The notes under the pieces are model-generated. The model was not told where the DNA came from, did no database searches, and saw only the letters and a program-made list of their open reading frames with translations. The position numbers were made by a program, and so were the translations under genes. A stretch of DNA of 64,000 nt, taken from Bacteroides intestinalis. GTDB lineage: Bacteria > Bacteroidota > Bacteroidia > Bacteroidales > Bacteroidaceae. Where the stretch lies: assembly GCF_003464595.1 (NCBI RefSeq), contig NZ_QRZF01000006.1:62001-126000 (forward strand), read 5' to 3'. Shown here piece by piece: positions 9,539 to 19,575 of this stretch (position 1 is its first letter; each line of letters opens with the position of its first letter).

Positions 9539-9575
9539 TTTTCCTTTACTGTGTATTACTCTATGTAAAGGAAAA
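9539..9575 (+). terminator. Hairpin between sigma and anti-sigma genes
   Basis: TTTTCCTTTAC and GTAAAGGAAAA form a perfect 11-bp stem with a 15-base loop, followed by GTTTTC. It may attenuate anti-sigma expression relative to sigma, or stabilise the upstream transcript. Confidence 0.6.
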
Positions 9576-9610
9576 GTTTTCATGACTTTTATACTAAAAG
9601 AGCCCGCAGA

Positions 9611-10591
9611 ATGAAGAATGATGTAACAGACAAATCTATAATGCGCCGTTATCTGGATGATATGTACACCCAGGAAGAGGCACGTGGATTATTATCCCGA
9701 CTAAAAGATGATATTCATGCCCCAATGCTGGATGAACTGGCAACAGAGGTCTGGAAAGAAGCCGCTATGGAAGAGCTCAGCACCGGCATGGAGCGTGAAA
9801 AATATAAGGAAGAAGCCAGACGGTTACTGAAACGCATCGAACATAAGAAACGCACCTGGTTTCGGCGGATAGCCCTGACGGTGGCAAGTGCTTCTGCTGT
9901 TGTACTGCTCATTTTCGGGGGAATCAATCTACTGGGTTATATGGATAAACGGCAGATTTCTTATTTGGAAGCTTCTACCTCTTATGGTGAATCCAGACAA
10001 ATCCGGTTACCGGATGGAACACAGCTGATCTTAAATTCCTGTTCCCGTGTTCGCTACCCGAACAGTTTTGTAGAAGATGAACGGCAGATAGAACTGGAAG
10101 GCGAAGCTTATTTCCAGGTTCAACGAAACGAAAAGCAACCTTTTATTGTCAGGACCGCCCGTTTTGATGTAAGGGTTTTGGGAACTTGCTTTGATGTGAA
10201 AGCTTATTCTTCGGATGAAGTTGTTTCTGTAGATGTGGAGAGTGGCAAAGTACAGGTGGATCTGCCTGAAGCGATGATGCGTTTGCAGGCTAAGGAACAA
10301 GTGTCGATCAATACACTTTCCGGTGAATACAGCAAACGGCGCGAAGAACGTGATGTTGCCGTATGGCGCAAAGGTGGATTACGTTTCAGCAGCACTCCGG
10401 TGCGCGATGTGGCCAAAGAGCTTGAACGCATGTATAATTGTCGCATTACGTTTGCGGAAGGACAGGAGTTCAACAACCTGATTTCCGGAGAACATGAAAA
10501 TAAAAGTTTGGAGGCGGTGCTCCAATCAATGGAATATACCAGTGGCATCCGGTATAGAAAAGAAGGAAATCATATCTTCTTATTCAAGTAG
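9611..10591 (+). CDS. FecR-family anti-sigma factor
   Basis: Inner-membrane anti-sigma protein of 326 residues. It has a cytoplasmic N-terminus that would hold the sigma factor, one transmembrane helix (about residues 83-106), a FecR domain (about 115-215, with LPDGTQLILNS and ELEGEAYFQV) and a C-terminal DUF4974 domain (about 255-322). By analogy with FecR it receives a signal from the STN domain of the downstream SusC protein. Standard sigma, anti-sigma, SusC, SusD order supports the assignment. Confidence 0.93.
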   Translation: MKNDVTDKSIMRRYLDDMYTQEEARGLLSRLKDDIHAPMLDELATEVWKEAAMEELSTGMEREKYKEEARRLLKRIEHKKRTWFRRIALTVASASAVVLLIFGGINLLGYMDKRQISYLEASTSYGESRQIRLPDGTQLILNSCSRVRYPNSFVEDERQIELEGEAYFQVQRNEKQPFIVRTARFDVRVLGTCFDVKAYSSDEVVSVDVESGKVQVDLPEAMMRLQAKEQVSINTLSGEYSKRREERDVAVWRKGGLRFSSTPVRDVAKELERMYNCRITFAEGQEFNNLISGEHENKSLEAVLQSMEYTSGIRYRKEGNHIFLFK

Positions 10592-10863
10592 CAAAAAAGC
10601 ATGGATATACGTCCGGCTGGTAAACGGATGTGTATTATAATATATGTGAGTATTAATATGTTTAACCTTTAATTAAAAGAGAATATAGAATATGAAAGCA
10701 CCCACTTAGCGTCTCCTCTAAGAAAAATAGGAGCTGTCTCACAGAGAAGCCCCTATCTCGTAATGCGAACAGGTATTCATTCGTTTCGACCCGCGTGAAT
10801 CATGTATCGCGAATTACTCCTTTGTTCTAATTAATTTTATCAATTACTAAAACGCACAAATAA

Positions 10864-13800
10864 ATGAATAATCTTCCTAATTCCAAAAGGAAAAGTAGAA
10901 ATATACATTCGTTTTTAGCTTTTTTACTATTCGTATGCTTGTCATTGATGCCTGATCAGGCGCAAGCTCAGAAGGAAAAAACTGTAACATTGAACGTTCA
11001 GAATGAAACTGTAGAGAATGTTTTTGTTCAGTTGGGCAAGCAGACAGGCTTGAAATTCTTTTATGATCAAAATGTTGTGAACACTGCTCCGCGCATATCT
11101 ATCAAAGTAAAGAATAGTCCCCTACAGACTGTTCTGGACAAGATTACGGAGCAAACCAATTTGTTTTTCAATAGGGATAATAATACAATATCTGTAGGCA
11201 AACAAAAAATCGGGAATGATGTCCCGAAGTCGAAAACAAGAACTATAAAGGGAACAGTGGTAGATGAAACCGGTGAGTCGGTAATCGGTGCTACTGTAAT
11301 GGTGAAAGGCACTACTAATGGTGTAACCACTAATCTTGATGGAAATTACACGTTGAACGATGTTCCTGATGGTGCTACTATCTTAATTTCCTATATCGGT
11401 TACCAGACCGTTGAACTAAAGTCCGGCAGTAAGGAACTGGCAAAAATTACATTAAAAGAAAACAGCGAATTATTGGATGAGGTTGTAGTCTTGGGATATG
11501 GCAATATTCGCCGTAGTGATGTGACGGGATCTATTGCGTCTGTTTCCTCGGAATCTATCTCTAAAGTAGCCTCTGCCTCCGTGGCCGATGCCTTGGCGGG
11601 AAAGATGGCAGGTGTACAGATCACCACAACAGATGGTGCATTGGATGCTGAAATCAGTATTCGTGTACGTGGTGGAGGATCAATCACTCAGGACAATTCA
11701 CCGTTATTCCTGGTCGACGGCTTTCCGGTTGATGATTTGAGTGGTATTCCGCCTACGGACATCGAGTCTATTGATGTCTTGAAAGAGGCTTCTATGACTG
11801 CTGTTTACGGTGCCAGAGGTGCGAATGGTGTAGTCATCGTAACCACGAAGAACCCGAAGATGGGTAAGACCTCGGTTCAATTCAATAGCTATGTACAGAC
11901 ACGTACACTGGCAGGGAAATTACCGGTAATGAACAACTATGAATTTGTGATGGCGGAGTACGAGTACCAGATGATACGTAAAGGATCGGCTGATACTTTT
12001 ATTAAGAATTTTGGCTATTATGATGATATTGACTTATACAAATATACGGACTCTACCGACTGGCAGGATGAAGTGCTGGGAGGCAATCCGATTTCACAAT
12101 ACTATAATCTGACTATCAGCGGCGGTAGTGAAAAGACGAAATTTAATCTAAGTTATAACCGTAATAAAGATGAAGGACAGCTGATTGGTTCCGGTCTGTC
12201 ACGTAACAATATTATTCTGAAGCTGAACCATGAACTGTTCAGGAACCTGAAACTGGAGACGAATGCCACATATCGCACCCGTACCATTGACGGAGCAGGT
12301 ACATCGGGAACCAACATTGTCACGGCTCTTCGTTTCCGTCCCACAAACGGACTAACTTCCGGCGCATCCCTTGATCCGGATGATGATGATGAAAATCTGG
12401 ATGAAGATGGTAATTCCTTAAATCAGAGATACACCCCGTTGGAGGAAAATAAGCAGAACTATAGAAAAAGGGAAGAAACTGCAATCAGCCTCAAAGCAGC
12501 TTTGGTGTGGGATATGTTTAAAGGAATGCAATTCCGCTCCGAATATGGCATCAGCACAACGGACTCGAATGATGATCAGTTTTATGGAGCTTTATCCAGC
12601 ACAGCGTCTGCTGCGGGAATGAATAATATGCCTTCGGCTAAGCGTACTAAAACACATAAAGAGTCGTACCGACTGGCAAATACGCTGACCTATCGCAACT
12701 TGTTCCGCAAAATTCATAATGTAAACCTGATGCTTGGACAGGAAATAAACCATTCGCAGAATAACAATACTTTTATGAGTGCACGTTATTTCCCGGTTTC
12801 CATTACGGCAGAAGCGGCTCTTGAAAACTTTGCATTGGGCACTCCACACCAGAGCACCAGTTATAAAGCTGCTCCGGACAGAACAGCCTCTTTCTTTGGC
12901 CGTGGCTTGTACGATTACAAAAGCCTTTACTATGCCACTTTTACATTTCGTGCAGACGGCTCGACGAAGTTTGCACCCGGTAAGCAATGGGGTGTGTTTC
13001 CTGCCGGTTCCATAGCTTGGAGACTTTCCAAAGAGAAATGGATGAAATCGGTCAAGTTTATTTCAGAACTGAAACTGAGAGCAAGTTATGGGTTGGCTGG
13101 TAACAACCGTATCAGTGATGATTTGTGGCATAACATCTATCGTGTGTATAGCGGATCAAGTGCTCCCGGTTTCAATAATGAAGAATATAATTACTATCAG
13201 TTTGCCGACCAGACTTACTTGTATGATCCGGATTTGAGATGGGAGACTACCATTACACGAAATCTTGGTTTGGATTTCGGTATCTTCAAAAACCGTTTAA
13301 CCGGTACAGTCGATGTATACTGGAATACAACTAAAGATTTGCTGGTGCCGTCAATCATTCCTAATTCATCAGGTTACTCGCGACAGATGACAAATGTAGG
13401 CCGGACTTCCAATAGAGGAGTTGAACTTTCATTGAACGGTAAAATCGTCCAGACAAAGAACTTTAATCTGTCTGCCAGTTTCAATGTGGCCTTTAATAAG
13501 AACAAAGTCGATAAGCTTTCTTCCGGTGAGACGGAATGGAAAACAAAAGCTTCCTTGTCCAACTGGTATGGAACCTACAATTATAAAATGGAAGTGGGTA
13601 AAAGTATGGGACTCATCTATGGTTTTGTGAATGATGGTTTTTATACGGTTGACGATTTTAATTTTGATGAAACGACGAAGAAGTGGACTTTGAAACCGGG
13701 AGTTCCGGATAATTCTTCATTCAGCTCAGGTAACTTTAGCTTTAAACCGGGAGCAATGAAGTTCAAGAAACTGTCTGATTCCGACTCAGACCTGATAACG

Positions 13801-14382
13801 GAAGAAGATATGACGGTCATTGGAAATACGAATCCGAAGGTAACTGGTGGTTTTGGCCTTTCCGGCAGTTGGAAGAATTTGGATTTTACCGCGTTCTTTA
13901 ATTATATGTGCGATTTTGATGTATTCAACGTCAATAAACTTTATTTGAATTCGGCTGTTCGTCGCAACTATTCCAATCTGTCTACCAATATGAATTTGGC
14001 ACGCCGTTTCCGCTATGTGGATGATGCCGGTGTCAATGTCTCCAGTGATCCGGTTGCATTGGCCGCATTAAATCAGAATGCTGCCACTTATTCTTGGATG
14101 TCCGTTACACAGGGTATCACAATGAGCGATTTGATAGAAGACGGTTCATTCCTGCGTCTGAGTACGCTGACTGTGGGATATACATTTCCGCAACGCTGGT
14201 TGAGCCGCCTGGGAGTCAAGAGTCTGCGTCTGTACTTCTCCGGTAGTAACCTGTTCACTTTGACGGGATATAGCGGATATGATCCGGAAGTGAATATACA
14301 GAAAGGTTTGACGCCGGGTATAGATAATAATGTGACTCCTCGTAGTCGTGTTTATACGCTTGGAATGAATTTGAATTTTTAA
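10864..14382 (+). CDS. SusC/RagA TonB-dependent outer-membrane transporter with signalling domain (pectin PUL)
   Basis: A 1,172-residue outer-membrane importer. A signal peptide (1-36) is followed by an STN secretin/TonB short N-terminal domain (about 40-108) that contacts the anti-sigma factor, a carboxypeptidase-regulatory-like domain (about 128-205), a TonB box near LDEVVVLGYG, the plug (about 225-330) and a 22-strand-type barrel ending in an aromatic (MNLNF). It works as a pair with the SusD protein 17 bp downstream and takes up oligosaccharides, here probably pectic. A 272-bp leader with a small imperfect hairpin (10727-10756) precedes it. Confidence 0.95.
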   Translation: MNNLPNSKRKSRNIHSFLAFLLFVCLSLMPDQAQAQKEKTVTLNVQNETVENVFVQLGKQTGLKFFYDQNVVNTAPRISIKVKNSPLQTVLDKITEQTNLFFNRDNNTISVGKQKIGNDVPKSKTRTIKGTVVDETGESVIGATVMVKGTTNGVTTNLDGNYTLNDVPDGATILISYIGYQTVELKSGSKELAKITLKENSELLDEVVVLGYGNIRRSDVTGSIASVSSESISKVASASVADALAGKMAGVQITTTDGALDAEISIRVRGGGSITQDNSPLFLVDGFPVDDLSGIPPTDIESIDVLKEASMTAVYGARGANGVVIVTTKNPKMGKTSVQFNSYVQTRTLAGKLPVMNNYEFVMAEYEYQMIRKGSADTFIKNFGYYDDIDLYKYTDSTDWQDEVLGGNPISQYYNLTISGGSEKTKFNLSYNRNKDEGQLIGSGLSRNNIILKLNHELFRNLKLETNATYRTRTIDGAGTSGTNIVTALRFRPTNGLTSGASLDPDDDDENLDEDGNSLNQRYTPLEENKQNYRKREETAISLKAALVWDMFKGMQFRSEYGISTTDSNDDQFYGALSSTASAAGMNNMPSAKRTKTHKESYRLANTLTYRNLFRKIHNVNLMLGQEINHSQNNNTFMSARYFPVSITAEAALENFALGTPHQSTSYKAAPDRTASFFGRGLYDYKSLYYATFTFRADGSTKFAPGKQWGVFPAGSIAWRLSKEKWMKSVKFISELKLRASYGLAGNNRISDDLWHNIYRVYSGSSAPGFNNEEYNYYQFADQTYLYDPDLRWETTITRNLGLDFGIFKNRLTGTVDVYWNTTKDLLVPSIIPNSSGYSRQMTNVGRTSNRGVELSLNGKIVQTKNFNLSASFNVAFNKNKVDKLSSGETEWKTKASLSNWYGTYNYKMEVGKSMGLIYGFVNDGFYTVDDFNFDETTKKWTLKPGVPDNSSFSSGNFSFKPGAMKFKKLSDSDSDLITEEDMTVIGNTNPKVTGGFGLSGSWKNLDFTAFFNYMCDFDVFNVNKLYLNSAVRRNYSNLSTNMNLARRFRYVDDAGVNVSSDPVALAALNQNAATYSWMSVTQGITMSDLIEDGSFLRLSTLTVGYTFPQRWLSRLGVKSLRLYFSGSNLFTLTGYSGYDPEVNIQKGLTPGIDNNVTPRSRVYTLGMNLNF

Positions 14383-14399
14383 TACTATAGAATTGAACC

Positions 14400-16400
14400 A
14401 TGAGAAAATTTTATATTCCAGTTATCATATTGATGATACTTACATCTTGTGAAGATTACCTGAATGTAAATTCACCTTCCACTTTTGATAAGGATTATAT
14501 ATTTACCAGTGAATCGGAGATTGCGACTGCTGTCAATGGTATGTATGTGCCGATGGTCAGTGGCAAAGGTTGGGTAGGCAGTCTGGCCCAGAAAATGCTG
14601 TTTAATACGGATGTGGAGTTTACTACGGTCACTACGTCGTCCAATCTGAAAGAGAGTGCTTTCGAACCGAGTGCAGGTGACATCAGTTCGTACGGCAGCA
14701 TCTGGACAGGGATGTATGATGGAGTGAACAGGACGAATGACGTGATAGAAGGTATCGAACAAAGTCCTCTGTTTGAGGCTGCTGATAAAACCAAGCCTTC
14801 GCGGTTAATGCATTATTATGGTGAGGCGAAAGTTCTGCGTGCCATGTACTATCTGGAGTTGGTGAGAAACTGGGGAGACGTTCCTTACAGGCGGAAACCG
14901 GCAGGAAACAAGGACGAATTGTTTATCGGCGCAACTGACCGTGACATCATATTGACAGACATGATAAATGACCTGATTGAAGTTGAACCGGTCATGTGGT
15001 ATGCGGAAGAATCGGACAGGGGAGTGGAAGCGGCATCAAGAGAGTTTTGCCAGGGGTTGATTGCCCGTATGGCATTGTATAGAGGAGGATGGACTCTGCG
15101 TCCGGATTACTCGAACCCTGCCGCTATCGGTTCAATGCAGCGCAATGATGACTGGCAGAAATACTATGAGATAGCCGAGAAATATGCAGGTAAAGTGATT
15201 AATGAAGGCAAACATTCGCTGAATCGCTCATTCCGTCAGGTTTGGGTGGACGAATGTAGTTGGATTGTTCCGGTGAATGATGATAATATCTTCGATGTAC
15301 CGGCAAAGGTAGGAGGCTCCGGAGAGTTGGGATATTCCTGGGGGACATACATCGTTTCGCAAAAGAACTCAGAGGGACAGAATGCATCTAATGCTCCGCA
15401 TGGATATTCTTCGGGAGGTTCCAAACTGGCGCTTACCTATATGCTGTCGTTTGATAATAAGGACTTGCGCCGCGACCTTACGTGCGAGATGTTCCGTTAT
15501 GAAAATTCTGGAATGACTAATATAGTTCAGAAACCGATAGCCGCCCTTACGGTTTATTGCGGAAAATGGAACCGCCTGTTTATGGCAACTCCTCTGGGCA
15601 GTACTTCTAATAAAGGTACCGGAATCAATTACACTTATATGCGATATGCAGACGTGCTACTGATGTATGCCGAAGCTGCCAATGAGAATCATAACGGTCC
15701 TACACCCCAAGCCAAAGAGGCTCTGAAGAAAGTCCGCAACCGTGCTTTCGCGGCGGAAGATCAGCCGGAAATGGTAGACACCTATGTTGATAAACTTACT
15801 TCAAAAGAAGATTTCTTTGATGCAATCGTTAAAGAGCGCGCATGGGAATTCGGGGGTGAAAAGCATAGAAGATATGATCTGGCGCGTTGGAATCTGTATG
15901 GAAAGACCCTCTATAACTTGTATTTTGATTGGATTACGTTAGGTAAAGTTGCCCGTACCAAGCAATATGAAAATACGACCACTGCATTTGAGGAACCGAC
16001 TTATGATGAACGTTTTGAATCTTATCCGGCAGTTGCTTATTACAAAATGGTCGATGCCGTGAATCCGGCTGCCGTATGTGTATCGCAGACCATAGACTGG
16101 TATAAAGAAGGAGGCAAGAACTCTTATGATGAGGCTTTTGAATCCTATCCTTCAAAGGCACCTACGGGATATACACTTATCAATATGTGTAATCAATATT
16201 GCACGCAGGTCAAGAATACCTCGAATCCGCGTCAATGGGTTCCTGCCCCTGCTGTCTTGTTTTCCTTTTACGGCTATATCAATGAATCGAATGCCGCAAC
16301 TGTGAATCCGGAAACCGATCCGGTCCGCTATCTGGTACCTATACCTCCCGATGCATTGTCAAGCCATCAGGGACTGTTGAAGAATTATTATGGATATTAA
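14400..16400 (+). CDS. SusD/RagB surface glycan-binding lipoprotein (pectin PUL)
   Basis: A 666-residue outer-membrane lipoprotein. The signal peptide ends in a lipobox ILTSC (Cys17), followed by the SusD N-terminal EDYLNVNSPS pattern and TPR-like helices that dock on SusC. The C-terminal RagB/SusD domain contains the usual RYADVLLMYAEAANE motif (about residue 418) and the KERAWEFGGEKHRRYDLARW segment. It is the ligand-capturing lid of the SusCD complex and starts 17 bp after susC. Confidence 0.95.
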   Translation: MRKFYIPVIILMILTSCEDYLNVNSPSTFDKDYIFTSESEIATAVNGMYVPMVSGKGWVGSLAQKMLFNTDVEFTTVTTSSNLKESAFEPSAGDISSYGSIWTGMYDGVNRTNDVIEGIEQSPLFEAADKTKPSRLMHYYGEAKVLRAMYYLELVRNWGDVPYRRKPAGNKDELFIGATDRDIILTDMINDLIEVEPVMWYAEESDRGVEAASREFCQGLIARMALYRGGWTLRPDYSNPAAIGSMQRNDDWQKYYEIAEKYAGKVINEGKHSLNRSFRQVWVDECSWIVPVNDDNIFDVPAKVGGSGELGYSWGTYIVSQKNSEGQNASNAPHGYSSGGSKLALTYMLSFDNKDLRRDLTCEMFRYENSGMTNIVQKPIAALTVYCGKWNRLFMATPLGSTSNKGTGINYTYMRYADVLLMYAEAANENHNGPTPQAKEALKKVRNRAFAAEDQPEMVDTYVDKLTSKEDFFDAIVKERAWEFGGEKHRRYDLARWNLYGKTLYNLYFDWITLGKVARTKQYENTTTAFEEPTYDERFESYPAVAYYKMVDAVNPAAVCVSQTIDWYKEGGKNSYDEAFESYPSKAPTGYTLINMCNQYCTQVKNTSNPRQWVPAPAVLFSFYGYINESNAATVNPETDPVRYLVPIPPDALSSHQGLLKNYYGY

Positions 16401-16410
16401 AAAAGAGAGT

Positions 16411-18135
16411 ATGAAAAAGTTATTGATATATTTGATACCTGTATTGGCATTTTGTCTATTGAATATTACTTCATGCAAGGATGAGGCGGAAGAGCTGCCC
16501 CGCCTGTTCAGACCTTCCTTTATAGCCTCCTCCTGTTTTGCGGAAGGTAATTCGATTACCCTTGCCTGGAGAACATCCGGAGAAGCGACCTCTTATACGG
16601 TGGAGCTTTCGCGTGACCAAACTTTTCAGTCGGAACCCGCTGCAACGCAGACCGTAAACAACGGTAAATGCACTTTTACAGGTTTGCGTTATGAAACAGG
16701 TTATTATGCCCGGGTAAGAGCGAATAATGAGAGTCTGGATATCATTTCAAACTGGACGGAATATTCTTCTCTTATCACCACTTTGACACGTATTATACCC
16801 AAGGTACTTTATGCATTGGATGAACACCAGATAACGGAGAATTCGGCTGTGATAGAATGGAGAGTCTCTGACCAGAATCCTGTGGACGGTGTTTCTATCT
16901 GGCAACAGGAAAATGGAACGGATGAAAAGCACTTTGACCTGTCCGGATCGGAAATAGCTTCAGGCAAGTATGTAATTTCAGGATTGGCTCCCCGTACATC
17001 CTACTATGTTGCATTGACCAATAGCAAAGCTCCCGAAGGTGCGGAAAAGTACAACCGGCAGAAATTCACAACAGCCGGTATGCCTTCCGGTGCCGTTCTG
17101 GTGACGGATGGCGTTGACTTACTGTCGAAGATAAAAGAGGGAATGAATGATGACAGTCAATCAAGTTTGATCTTTCAATTGAAAAACGGGGTTGATTATT
17201 ATCTGTCGGCAGACGGACTTCCCGAAAGTAGCACCGGTGACATCAAACTGACGAAAAGCATTGCATTCCTGGCTAATCCCGGAGATCGCCCTACACTCTA
17301 TATACGTAAAGGTGGCTTCATTATTAAACCGGAAGTGAATAATATTCCTGAAATCAACTATTTTATTGTTGAGAATGTGAATGTCAAAGAGCCAATCGTG
17401 TCCGGAGGAAGTGGCGGTAGCAAAACACGCTTGTTGAATATCGGCAAGCACGATGCCGGAACTGATATCACGATAGACCGTTTTGAAATCCGTAACTCCG
17501 ATATTGTCCTGCCTTCTACCGTTCTGATGATGAACGATGCTAGCGAAGGAATGACGACCATCAACCATATCCGGATTGATAATTGTCTGGTTACCGGAAT
17601 CAATGACACCAAATATGTAACGAAGCAATTCGGATTCATACATGCCATTAATAAAGGTTCCAACGTCTGGAATGATGTTTCTGTAACGAACTCCACCTTC
17701 TATGAGTTTTATATCTCACCGGGTGTCTTTGGAGTGCTTACCGCCGATGTGCCGATTTCGGCTAACGCTAAGGTGTCTATCTCGAATTGTACATTCTATA
17801 ATTGGGCTACAAGCAAGTCGTCGTATACGGCAATTGGCAATTTCTCTAAACTGTCTGTTGCATTGCCACTATCTGTTAATGCCTGTGTTTTTGGATATAG
17901 TGCAGGAAAGGCTCTGGTTCCGGGACAAGTCAATTTGACGGGAAAGAATAATTATTGCACCACAGACTTTGAGCAGGCAGCCGATACTGGACTGACGTTG
18001 ATAGATTTGAGTATGTCGGATTCTTCATTTTTCAGAAATGCTAAGGATGGTGACTTTACGATTATCAATACCGGGTCTACGGTTTATACCCAGGAATATG
18101 GTGATCCGCGCTGGATAACGGTTTCCGAATACTAA
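16411..18135 (+). CDS. Surface lipoprotein with fibronectin-III-like and DUF4957/DUF5123-like regions
   Basis: A 574-residue lipoprotein. An in-frame ATG at 16390 overlaps the susD end, but the ATG at 16411 gives a clean signal peptide (MKKLLIYLIPVLAFCLLN) ending in a lipobox ITSC and is preferred. Residues about 35-230 look like two fibronectin-III-type modules (AWRTSGEATSYTVELS, PRTSYYVALTN). The rest resembles a right-handed beta-helix of the DUF4957/DUF5123 type common in pectin PULs. No catalytic residues are recognised, so it is probably a surface glycan-binding protein of the SusE/F position, though a degenerate lyase is possible. Family names are from memory. Confidence 0.75.
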   Translation: MKKLLIYLIPVLAFCLLNITSCKDEAEELPRLFRPSFIASSCFAEGNSITLAWRTSGEATSYTVELSRDQTFQSEPAATQTVNNGKCTFTGLRYETGYYARVRANNESLDIISNWTEYSSLITTLTRIIPKVLYALDEHQITENSAVIEWRVSDQNPVDGVSIWQQENGTDEKHFDLSGSEIASGKYVISGLAPRTSYYVALTNSKAPEGAEKYNRQKFTTAGMPSGAVLVTDGVDLLSKIKEGMNDDSQSSLIFQLKNGVDYYLSADGLPESSTGDIKLTKSIAFLANPGDRPTLYIRKGGFIIKPEVNNIPEINYFIVENVNVKEPIVSGGSGGSKTRLLNIGKHDAGTDITIDRFEIRNSDIVLPSTVLMMNDASEGMTTINHIRIDNCLVTGINDTKYVTKQFGFIHAINKGSNVWNDVSVTNSTFYEFYISPGVFGVLTADVPISANAKVSISNCTFYNWATSKSSYTAIGNFSKLSVALPLSVNACVFGYSAGKALVPGQVNLTGKNNYCTTDFEQAADTGLTLIDLSMSDSSFFRNAKDGDFTIINTGSTVYTQEYGDPRWITVSEY

Positions 18136-18180
18136 CTTATTGATAAAAAACAGAAAGATTAAAAATAGGAGATTAGAATA

Positions 18181-19575
18181 ATGAGATATGCTACAATTGG
18201 AATACTTCTTCTGGCATGGGTCCTGTTGGCCTGTGATGAAAAAGAGGAGGTTTCCGGTCCGTCTGTTCCTTTCCCTGATTACGGAGAAGTACTTGCTTTT
18301 CCGGGAGCAGAAGGGTACGGGCGCAATGCGGTAGGCGGAAGACATGGCGAGGTCTATCACGTCACTACGCTTGCCGACTCGGGAAAAGGCTCTTTGCGTG
18401 ATGCGGTGAGTAAACCCGGAAGAATCGTTGTTTTTGATGTTGCGGGAATCATTCGCCTGCAATCCCCGCTTGCTTTTTCCAAGAATCTGACTATTGCTGC
18501 ACAAACGGCTCCCGGTGACGGAATTGTCATTTATGGAAATCATGTTTCTTTTTCCGGGGCCGACAATCTCATTTGCCGCTATCTGCGCATACGGATGGGA
18601 GTGAACGGGAAAGACGGTAAAGATGCCGCCGGTGTCGCTTACGGCTCGAATATGATTTTTGATCACATGTCGGTCACTTGGGGGCGCGATGAATGTTTTT
18701 CCATCAATGGAGACCCGAAGAAACCGGGCGATCAGCCCCGGAATATAACTATCCAGAACTCCTTTATAGGGCAAGGCCTGCAACCACATTCTTGTGGAGG
18801 ACTTATCCAGACTACGGCTGAAAACGGAGTGACTTTATACCGTAACCTGTATATCGACAATAAAACCCGTAATCCGAAAGTGAAAGGTCTGAATCAGTTT
18901 GTAAATAACGTAGTTTACAACTGGGGTAATGGCGGTGCTTATATCATGGGTGATACGGAACAGACTTCCGAAGCCGATATCCGGAATAACTATTTCATAG
19001 TAGGTGCTACTTTTAATTATGATGGGAAAACGCTGGGAGCCACCGCTCCCTTCACGCGCTATAATGAACATTTCCGTGCCCATTTATCCGGCAACTATTA
19101 TGATGAAAATAAGGATGGAGTGCTGAACGGTCGTGAACTGACCCGTGAAGATTGTACGAAACGGAAACAAGAGTCTGGTACTGAAGTTGTGATAACTCCT
19201 ACTTTTCTGGATAAACCGTCGGATGTGCATCCCGCTATCGAAGGTTTGATGACTGCTCGGGATGCTTACGAATGGATTGTGCAACATGGCGGAGCTTCAT
19301 TACCCGCCCGTGATCAGGTAGATAGCTATCTTGTTGAAGAATTAACTTCATTGGGTAAGAAGGGAGGAATTATTCTCACGGAGATGGACCTGCCTACACA
19401 AGGCCCCGGTGAAATAAAGTCGGGGACCAAACTATTGGATACGGATAATGATGGTATACCCGATGATTTTGAAGATAGATACGGACTTGATAAAAATGAT
19501 CCGTCCGACGCTATGAAGATAGCTTCCAACGGATATACTAATATTGAAAACTACATATTCCTGATAAACAAATGA
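18181..19575 (+). CDS. Pectate lyase-like polysaccharide lyase (PL1 type), lipoprotein
   Basis: Expected to cleave polygalacturonate by beta-elimination at the cell surface. The lipobox is VLLAC (Cys18). The opening AFPGAEGYGRNAVGGR and the LADSGKGSLRDAV motif are typical of the Bacteroidetes PL1-type beta-helix lyases. FDHMSVTWGRDECFSING (about residues 160-177) matches the conserved calcium/active-site region. The C-terminus carries a calcium-binding-type repeat (DTDNDGIPDDFEDRYGLD, about residues 421-438). Its stop overlaps the start of the GH105 gene by 4 bp, so translation is probably coupled. Confidence 0.88.
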   Translation: MRYATIGILLLAWVLLACDEKEEVSGPSVPFPDYGEVLAFPGAEGYGRNAVGGRHGEVYHVTTLADSGKGSLRDAVSKPGRIVVFDVAGIIRLQSPLAFSKNLTIAAQTAPGDGIVIYGNHVSFSGADNLICRYLRIRMGVNGKDGKDAAGVAYGSNMIFDHMSVTWGRDECFSINGDPKKPGDQPRNITIQNSFIGQGLQPHSCGGLIQTTAENGVTLYRNLYIDNKTRNPKVKGLNQFVNNVVYNWGNGGAYIMGDTEQTSEADIRNNYFIVGATFNYDGKTLGATAPFTRYNEHFRAHLSGNYYDENKDGVLNGRELTREDCTKRKQESGTEVVITPTFLDKPSDVHPAIEGLMTARDAYEWIVQHGGASLPARDQVDSYLVEELTSLGKKGGIILTEMDLPTQGPGEIKSGTKLLDTDNDGIPDDFEDRYGLDKNDPSDAMKIASNGYTNIENYIFLINK